A DNA stretch of 64,000 nucleotides, from NCBI GenBank assembly GCA_037501455.1, contig CM074856.1, forward strand, positions 47,831,001 through 47,895,000, read 5' to 3'. The notes beneath the pieces are model-generated. The model was not told the DNA's origin, did no database searches, and saw only the letters and a list, made by a program, of their open reading frames with translations. Of the stretch, positions 56,299 to 64,000 are shown piece after piece; position 1 is the first letter of the stretch, and each line of letters opens with the position of its first letter. Origin of the DNA: Lantana camara. Its lineage: Eukaryota; Streptophyta; Magnoliopsida; Lamiales; Verbenaceae. Both the position numbers and the translations under genes were made by a program.

Positions 56299-58943
56299 TT
56301 AATTGGAGGTAGAACCTCCATATAGATCCCCTCGACTATGTGGTGCTGAATCTTCTAATCCATTACACCCTCTAGATTGGGGATGATGATTCCTAGAGGT
56401 TCTCAACACAATTCGACACTTATAAAAAAAAATTCCACGATCCCGCACAATGGTTCTTGGGTTCCTGAACTCAAAAAATATGTGAGATCTGAAGAAAATA
56501 GTGGTTAGATAATCAATAATGTTAGCATACCAGTGCGTGACCTCAAAGCATGGCCACGTCTTACGGTCACGTGCCCCGAAAAACTGCTCATCCAGTAATG
56601 CAGATTGTGTAGGCTTTGAGTCTGCAAATTTTCTTCCTCCCTTAAAGGCATACTCCAAATTATTCAAAAAATTCTTGAATTTCAAAATAGGTGCCTGAAA
56701 CACGAAAGAATTTAGTTCAGTTATAGCGTTAGGCACATCAAGCATCAGAATATCCCTATTCATAGATTTAAAAGCCTCTAATGGTAAAACCATCCCACAA
56801 GGATCAACCGACAACCCAAAAAGTTTTCACTTAATCTCAAAATTTTCAACAAGACTTAGTTCCTCTACATTGTTCATCTTATAATCCTCATTAGTCAGAA
56901 TTTCTATCACATCAATGCTAAAAACACTAGAGAATTTATTAGGACCTTTACTTGACTCATAAACATTAAACTTCTCGACATCACCATCAAATTCTAGAGT
57001 CAATAGGCCTTTTTTAACATCTATTTTAGCATTAGCAGTACTAAAAAATGGACGACCCAAAAGGATATCAGAGGATTTCTCAGAATAATTATCCTCCATG
57101 TCCAACACGAAGAAGCCAGCTGGAAAAGCTAACTCGTTGACTTGAACGAGGACGTCTTCTAGAACACCTTCTGGATAAACAATAGAGCGATCCGCCAACT
57201 GAATGATGACACCTGTACCTTTCAAGGGGCCAAGATTAAGTGCATTATATACAGAAAGTGGCATAACATTAATACTTGCACCTAAATCACACATCGCCTT
57301 TTTAATGCCTAAATTCCCAATCTTGCACGGAATGGAAAACATACCTTGATCATGGCATTTGGGGGGAAGTTTCTTTTGTAAAATGGCGGACACGTTTTCC
57401 CCCATACTTACCTTTTCACTGCCTAACAGTTTCCTTTTATTCGTGTAGAGCTCCTTGAGGACTTTTGCATACCTGGGAATTTGTTGGATTGCATCCAACA
57501 AGGGAATATTTACCTCAACTTTGCGAAACGTGTCGAGAATACTCTTCTCTTCTTTCTGCTTCTTCGTTTCTGCTAAATGTTGAGGGAATGGAGGCGGGAC
57601 CACCAGGGGCTTAGGTTTCACGACAAGTTCCGCCTCGCTGTCACGGTGTGAGTCGAAGGTATGGTCATTCTTAGAAGTCGCACCACCTGTCTGATCGCCC
57701 TTGGACCCAGATTTACGTCCCTGATCTTTTTTCACTGGTGGAGGCAGTTCCTTGCCGCTTTGAAGTGTGATGGAGCTGACATTCTTCCTGGGGTCTTCCG
57801 TTGGCGAGGGTAGTTTACCTTGGTTCTCCATCCTACTCAAGGCTGCAGCGATCTGCCCTAGCTGGGTTTCCAAATTCTTAACCGAAGAGCTTAGGTTCTG
57901 AACGGTGGACTCTAGGTTGTTGAAACAGATAGCTTGGGGATTAAGGTTTTGTTGTTGATTGTATTCTTGGGATTGCGGAGGTAATTGGCAAACTCTCGCT
58001 ACTTGAGGGATTCCTGCACTCATGTTAGATGCTAAAGCAGATATCATATTCTTGAGTTCCTCAAACTGGGAAGAACTTACCTCTTTTACCTGTCTCGTCA
58101 TGTCGGACTTGGCGTAGTATTTTTGTGAGGCCCTAGAAATTCTGCTAATTAGTTCAGTCAGTTCTGCAGGTGTTTTGATCATAATGGAACCACCACTCGA
58201 AGCATCCAACTGTCTTTTATCGGCAGGCATGAGACCTCTGTAAAAGTTATGAACAACTGAATTTTCCGGCAGGTTGTGATATGGGCACATTGCAAGCAAA
58301 TTCCGGTATCGCTCCCAATACTCATGCAAGGCTTCATGTTCCTTTTGCTTAATGGTAATTATCTCCTGAAGGAGATCCAGGTATCGCTCAGCTGGGAAAA
58401 ACCTATCCAAGAATTTATCTTGCATCTGCTGCCAAGTAGTGATGGTTGCTGACGGTAGAGAATACAACCATTTTTCTGCTGCATCTTGTAGGGAGAGCAG
58501 GAAGGCACGGAGTTTGATTTGGTCTTCGGTAACTCCATGTGGCTTTGTTGAGCAGCAGACCATGTGGAACTTGCTCAGATGTTTGTGAGGGTTTTCGTTT
58601 TCCAGACCGCGAAAGACGGGGAGTAGGTGAATTGTTCCCGTCTTTAGCTCGAAGCTAGCACCTACCTCCGGAAAAGTGATACAGAGGGGCTGCTGTGTGG
58701 TGGCAGGGCGCACCAGATCCTCCATGGTACGACGTTCTGCTACTGACATCGTTAAGGTACGGTCAAACCCTTCTGTTCGTCTTCTGGATGTTCCGACTCA
58801 ATGCTGGACTCTTCAGATTGGTTCAGATTGGATTTTTCCTCTAGCTTCGTGCGTGTTTTGGTCTGTTTCCTTAACGATTTTACGGTTATTCCGATCTTCG
58901 GATCGAAAATCGGCTTGTCAATTCCACGAATGCTCCTGTTCAT
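56299..58943 (-). pseudogene. Athila gag-protease remnant, unit 2 (best preserved)
   Basis: The 63-codon leader ORF (58943-58752) is again out of frame with the body. The body is open from ATG 58749 to 56827 (640 aa): gag core (VTEDQIKLRAF; YWERYRNLLA), a Gln-rich linker, a short heptad-like stretch (NLSSSVKNLETQLGQIAAAL), then the protease-like MCDLGASINVMP and DILLGRPFF. A TGA at 56827-56829, where units 1 and 3 have CGA, splits off the last 171 codons (56814-56299). These hold an LSVDPCG stretch and the fused integrase scraps. The protease Asp is followed by Leu-Gly in place of Ser/Thr-Gly, a form also seen in Athila elements. Gag alone might be made; without RT this copy needs help to move. 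Confidence 0.87.
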
Positions 58944-58972
58944 AAAAAGAATTAAATTTGATTAGCACCAAT

Positions 58973-58989
58973 CCCCGGCAACGGCGCCA
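58973..58989 (-). other. Primer-binding site, Athila unit 2
   Basis: Same 17 bases as unit 1 on the minus strand (TGGCGCCGTTGCCGGGG). Confidence 0.9.
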
Positions 58990-58994
58990 AAATT

Positions 58995-60497
58995 TGACAG
59001 GTGTCGAATCCGTCAAAATAAATTATAATCCGGTTTACGACTAAAATATAGTATAGTGCAAACGGGTCGAATCCACAGAGATTGGTTGAAAATAATTCTA
59101 ATTAATCACAGGAAAATTCACTAAAATTAACAAGTAAAATCAGGGGGGTTTTAAGATTTAATTAAACTAACTAAATTAACAAATAATTAAATTAAACTAA
59201 AGGAAAAACAATAAATCACTTAGAAGTTGGGTTTTGATAAATTAGTGGGGAAACCAATACCTAGCTAGGAATCATAATTCAGTTAAGACAGCAATCATAG
59301 ACGCAAAGATAAATTCAAATATTCAAGTAGATTAGCTATAGCAGATAGAGACACTCGACTCCGCCTCATTTTCTCTTAAATAATAGATTAACCTAGAGAC
59401 ACTCGACAGTTATTCCCTAATCAATTCACAACCCCTAGAGACACTCGACAGGATTTAATGAATCGACAGCATTAAGAATCAAGAAAACACTAATCCGAAT
59501 TAACCAAGTCACGACACGTGCAAGATTTTAATCCGATTTTTAACTCCCTTAACAAGTTGAGAACTGCAACCAATCCTTCTCGTTAATGTACCACTAATTA
59601 TCTATCAAGCACAACATAAACTTCATGCAATCAAGATTGGCGATATGCAATAAACCAACTTAGATGATCCGGTCGTAATCACTTAAGTAAATAAATAACA
59701 ATAACACGACACTCGGAGAATTAATAAAAACTTGAAATTAAATTGAATTATAAAAGCAAATTAGGTCTCCTGATGTCAAAACTAAATTAAAAAATCCTAG
59801 CTAAGTACTACGAAAATTAGCCACTCATGAAAATCATGTCCCAAACATAAAATAAATAAAAAGCATAAACTAATTAAAACAAGAAATTAAGAAAAACTCT
59901 AAAGGAATGATTTTGCTCTTCGAGTTGCGTGCCCCAGTCTCACCAAGATGCTGCTTGAAAAGTTGTATATCCAAGGTACGTGATTATATAGCCCCAGAAT
60001 TACAGCCTCAAAAATCCAAGTCCTAATCGGACTTTGCTTCTTGCCAAACTTGCTGATCAAGTACTTACTCCAAGCGGGCTTGTCCAATTAATTTCAAATC
60101 CTCAATTCTTTGGCCCAAATATCAATTAAAACCTTCTGCCTCCAATACTAAAATCAAACTCCAAATTGGGTACTTTTCCTAGTTCAACAGCCACGACTTG
60201 CACTCCAAATTAAACATCAAACTGGGCCTCTATTAAATTCAGCATCAAGACTCCTCTCGGCCCAATAGGAACAGGCCCAAAACCGGAATAAATCAAGCTA
60301 CCTCCACTATCCACAATTAATGCACAAGTCCAGCCCCATAATGCCTTTATAATCGGGCTAATAGCATCCCAATTTCATAAAAATGACCCACTGCACTCAA
60401 ATCATAAAAATACATCAAAGGCACCAAAATATATCACTTTAAGCTCTAAAATTCACTCACACATCCCCAGAAAATACGAGGTTTAAACGTGTTATCA
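58995..60497 (-). repeat. Athila-type LTR 3, shared by units 2 and 3
   Basis: 1,503 bp, closest to LTR2 in shared indels. PPT of unit 3 at 60498-60512. Confidence 0.92.
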
Positions 60498-61948
60498 AAT
60501 TCCCCCACACTTGTCCATTCACTCGTCCTCGAGGGAAATAAAAATCAAATGAAACATCACTCCCATCAAACACATTCACCAAAGCGAACCTCGAAAATTC
60601 GCCTAAACGAATCTAGCAAATTAAACACATTACTCAATCACATAAAATTCAACCAATTAGTACAAAAATCATACCCTCGTATGTAGTGTGAATCGAACAA
60701 GAAAATGTACAAAGACTAGACAAACAAGTTAGTATTTTTCGCATAAGAACCAATTATCAACTTCGAAAACACTCTTCACTCCAATCTCCACTAATTTGAT
60801 CAACTAATAACTCGGAATCGAAAGGTCTTTGGAGCTTGTAATGTAGGCTTGGGTCAAGGTAGGAAAAAGTAAATCAAAGGCTAACATACCAAGCTTACAC
60901 ATTTAAAATAAATCTCAAGTGTTTCCCTTTATTTCTTCCCAAAAAGACTCCCCTTTTTCAATCAATTCCCAACCCTTTATTGAATTTGCAACAAGGCTCA
61001 TACTCTCCCTTTTTCTTTCTTTTCACTATTGTTTTTTTTTTTTTTTTTTCACTCTCACAATTATTTCTATTCCAAACATAATGAAACTTTTCTCTTCAAA
61101 CCAAGGAAAAAGGAGTCTAGACATCAATCAATACAATACCGAAAAGAAAATGAGTAAGCAAGGCGTAAATAAAAATAAGGGTAGAAACTTGTACTGTGCA
61201 TTAGGCTTGTAACGCGGCTAAGAAAGAAATTTTGCACAATACTAAGGCTCAGCGGGATCAATCGGGTGATGTTATTTATTGAGAATCAGTAAAAAGGCTA
61301 AAAACACCGACAAGAATGCCTAAGTCATCTCCCAAATCACTAGTCAACCAATCTATTTCGCCTCGAAGGGAGTTAAAGTGCACTCTAATCAATTTTCAGA
61401 ACTTTATTGAAAAACATAACTAACCTGTCTAAGCAAAGTACATAAACTGTTCAATTAGTGCGCGAGAAATAAGGGCATAACAAAGTACTAATTAATCAGA
61501 CTTCACACAATCTTTCATGCATTTAATAGCCTAATAAGTTCTAGAAAAAAGTTAATGCTCAAGCTTAAGCAAACATGTTCAAAACAGGAATAAATTATTC
61601 ATAATTTCTAACATCCTCAAATTCAAGTAAACAACAAGTAAAAAGAGTTAATGCAGGAAAAAAAAAATCGAATTTAAGCACGTAAGCCAAATAGTAAATA
61701 GGCTTATCCCTCCCCCCACACTTAAATCATGTATTATCCTCAAGGCATAAGAAAATCGAGAGAAAAGAGGACTTCCCTGAAGCGCAGATCTGGGGGCTTT
61801 TTTTTTTCCGCAAAAATAGTATGAGCGTAGGGTACGGTCACACCTAGGGGTCAAACATGTACAGAAGCATCAGCAATTTAACAGCAGCAGATCAGAAAAA
61901 TTTGGACAACAACGTGCGCCTGCAAGACAACTAAGAGCCCCGACCAAC
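60498..61948 (-). other. Athila unit 3: 3' non-coding part
   Basis: As in unit 2; second PPT-like tract near 61707-61722; no ORF of note. Confidence 0.75.
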
Positions 61949-63468
61949 TCAATTGGAGGTAGAACCTCCATATAGATCCCCTCGACTATGTGGTGCTGAA
62001 TCTGCTAATCCATTACGCCCTCTAGATTGGGGATGATGATTCCTAGAGGTTCTCAACACAATTCGACACTTATAAAAAAAATTTCCACGATCCCTCACAA
62101 TGGCTCTTGGGTTCCTGAACTCAAAAAATATGTGAGATCTGAAGAAAATAGTGGTTAGATAATCAATAATGTCAGCATACCAGTGCGTGACCTCAAAGCA
62201 TGGCCACGTCTTACGGTCACTTGCCCCGAAAAACTGCTCATCCAGCAATGCAGATTGTGTAGGCTTTGAGTCTGCAAATTTTCTTCCTCCCTTAAAGGCA
62301 TACTCCAGATTATTCAAAAAATTCTTGAATTTCAAAATAGGTGCCTGAAACACGAAAGAATTTAGTTCAGTTATAGCGTTAGGCACATCAAGCATCAGAA
62401 TATCCCTATTCATAGATTTAAAAGCCTCTAATGGTAAAACCCTCCCACAAGGATCAACCGACAACCCAACAAGTTTTCGCTTAATCTCAAAATTTTCAAC
62501 AAGACTTAGTTCCTCTACATTGTTCATCTTATAATCCTCATTAGTCAGAATTTCTATCACATCAATGCTAAAAACACTAGAGAATTTATTAGGACCTTTA
62601 CTTGACTCATAAACATTAAACTTCTCGACATCACCATCAAATTCTAGAGTCAATATGCCTTTTTTAACATCTATTTTAGCATTAGCAGTACTAAAAAATG
62701 GACGACCCAAAAGGATATCAGAGGATTTCTCAGAATAATTGTCCTTCATGTCCAGCACGAAGAAGTCAGCTGGAAAAGCTAACTCGTTGACTTGAACGAG
62801 GACGTCTTCTAGAACACCTTCTGGATAAACAATAGAGCGATCCGCCAACTGAATGATGACACCTGTACCTTTCAAGGGGCCAATATTAAGTGCATTATAT
62901 ACAGAAAGTGGCATAACATTAATACTTGCACCTAAATCACACATCGCCCTTTTAATGCCTAAATTCCCAATCTTGCACGGAATGGAAAATATACCTTGAT
63001 CATGGCATTTGGGGGGAAGTTTCTTTTGTAAAATGGTGGACACGTTTTCCCCCACACTTACCTTTTCGTTGCCTAACAGTTTCCTTTTATTCGTGCAGAG
63101 CTCCTTGAGGACTTTTGCATACCTGGGAATTTGTTGGATTGCATCTAACAAGGGAATATTTACCTCAACTTTGCGAAACGTGTCGAGAATACTCTTCTCT
63201 TCTTTCTGCTTTTTCGTTTCTGCTAAACGTTGAGGGAACGGAGGCGGGACCACCAGGGGCTTAGGTTTCACGACAAGTTCCGCCTCGCTGTCACGGTGCG
63301 AGTCGAAGGTATGGTCATTCTTAGAAGTCGCACCACCTGTCTGATCGCCCTTGGACCCAGATTTACGTCCCTGATCTTTTTTCACTGGTGGAGGCAGTTC
63401 CTTGCTGCTTCGAAGCGTGATGGCACTGACATTCTTCCTGGGGTCTTCCGTTGACGAGGGTAGTTTAC
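61949..63468 (-). pseudogene. Athila protease-integrase scrap, unit 3, cut at its 5' side
   Basis: An open frame of 478 codons from 63385 (or upstream, without Met) to 61949 covers the linker, the protease-like domain (MCDLGASINVMP) and the fused integrase scraps, with no internal stop: unit 3 keeps the CGA codon mutated in unit 2. The gag core is missing because another LTR element begins at 63469. The same RT deletion as in units 1 and 2 is present. Confidence 0.85.
63464..63468. repeat. Presumed target-site duplication (left half) of the terminal element
   Basis: TTTAC lies just before TGTTAGGAATAG. Units 1 and 2 continue TTTACCTTGG at this point, so the insertion follows these bases. The partner is outside the window. 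Confidence 0.55.
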
Positions 63469-64000
63469 TGTTAGGAATAGTGCCCTAGAAAGCCGATTGT
63501 ATATCCGCTTTGTACTTTTCCTTATTGTAATCACAGACAATCTTTGAATAAAATAACGAATTGAGGCAACACTTCTTTATATGCTCTTGTTTGGTATGTG
63601 TTTACTTTAGCTGTGCATGTATGAGAACTCCCCTAATCCTGATGACTTTAGGACTCTACCATTTAGGTGAAATGGTTCATGAAACGAGCCCTATATCACA
63701 TAAGTCATGATTAGTAAAATACTCCAAGCCGATGAGTCCTACAGACAGTGGGAGTGTCAACCTGACTCCTCTAAGGCTTGCTTGTGGGATCACGCCCTTA
63801 AGAAGGACCACCTTGTTTCATGGAGGTGCAAAGTGTATAGTTGATACGTGCGTGATACATGAGGGTGCTTACTTTAATAAGTAAGTTCACTGAGGTGCCC
63901 CGTGTGAGAACATTCCTAAATGGGAAAGGAAGTTTCTATTTCAGGAAATGGAAACTTCCAGATTAGGAAATATCTCACGAGTCATTGATGTGATTAATTG
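63469..64000. mobile_element. Start of another LTR retrotransposon, cut by the window edge
   Basis: Athila homology stops after 63468 and unrelated sequence starts with TGTTAGGAATAGTGCCCTAG. The TG start and the style of the sequence suggest an LTR, possibly copia. No coding sequence is within the window, so lineage and strand stay open. Confidence 0.6.

Larger units (their letters stand above)
47572..63468 (-). mobile_element. Tandem array of deleted Athila-type elements sharing LTRs
   Basis: Plus-strand order is LTR1 (47572-49065), internal 1 (49066-53339), LTR2 (53340-54841), internal 2 (54842-58994), LTR3 (58995-60497), internal 3 (60498-63468, cut by another insertion). Element orientation is minus. 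LTRs start TGATAACACGC and end TGTCA in element sense. Each internal region has the Athila PBS, a gag, a protease with DLGAS and a fused scrap of integrase, with RT and RNase H absent. Unequal recombination between LTRs explains adjacent units sharing LTRs. The five bases left of the array are CTAAC; the other end is outside the window. Confidence 0.9.

Overview
This is nuclear DNA of a flowering plant, most likely a eudicot. About 90% of the window is LTR retrotransposon sequence, and only one ordinary host gene is visible: a four-exon secretory phospholipase A2 on the minus strand (13731-15405), complete and apparently intact.

Layout. 1-10996: a decayed Tat-lineage Ty3/gypsy element (element A, plus strand, 5' end outside the window), carrying a 975-bp internal tandem duplication. 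It sits inside a Ty1/copia element whose RT/RNase H end and 3' LTR remain at 10997-13318; that LTR is itself split by a 794-bp non-autonomous hAT transposon (12213-13006). 13319-16570: host DNA with the PLA2 gene. 16576-29511: element B, a complete Tat-lineage element (plus strand, LTRs of 867 bp, TSD ACTAC) with an uninterrupted 2065-codon gag-pol. 29512-30073: host spacer. 30074-42521: element C, a sister family on the minus strand (LTRs of 852 bp, TSD ATAAC) with an uninterrupted 2050-codon gag-pol. 42885-45707: a 2.8-kb solo-LTR-like element (TSD ATACA). 45713-47566: AT-rich host DNA. 47572-63468: tandem Athila-type elements (LTR-internal-LTR-internal-LTR-internal) whose internal regions keep gag and protease but have lost RT, RNase H and most of integrase. 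63469-64000: start of another LTR element inserted into the third Athila unit.

How the parts work together. A, B and C share one architecture: LTR, PBS, gag-PR-RT-RH-aRNH-INT in sense, a non-coding spacer, then a three-exon gene in ANTISENSE, then PPT and LTR. I could join the exons of the antisense gene in all three elements. The two introns have identical phases (1, then 0) and sit at homologous positions. An antisense TATA box lies 254-295 bp upstream of the first ATG in each. An intron-bearing gene can persist in a retroelement only if it is antisense, because the introns are then invisible to the splicing of the genomic RNA. The spacer of B also holds two tandem arrays: five 67-bp units, then seven hairpin units of 85-90 bp. 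In the hairpins the two unit types differ by compensating changes in the inner stem while the loop is conserved.

The most notable items are the conserved spliced antisense gene with its own promoter, the covarying hairpin array of B, the shared-LTR array of deleted Athila elements, and the intact PLA2 gene surviving between transposons. No CRISPR, rRNA or convincing tRNA gene was seen.
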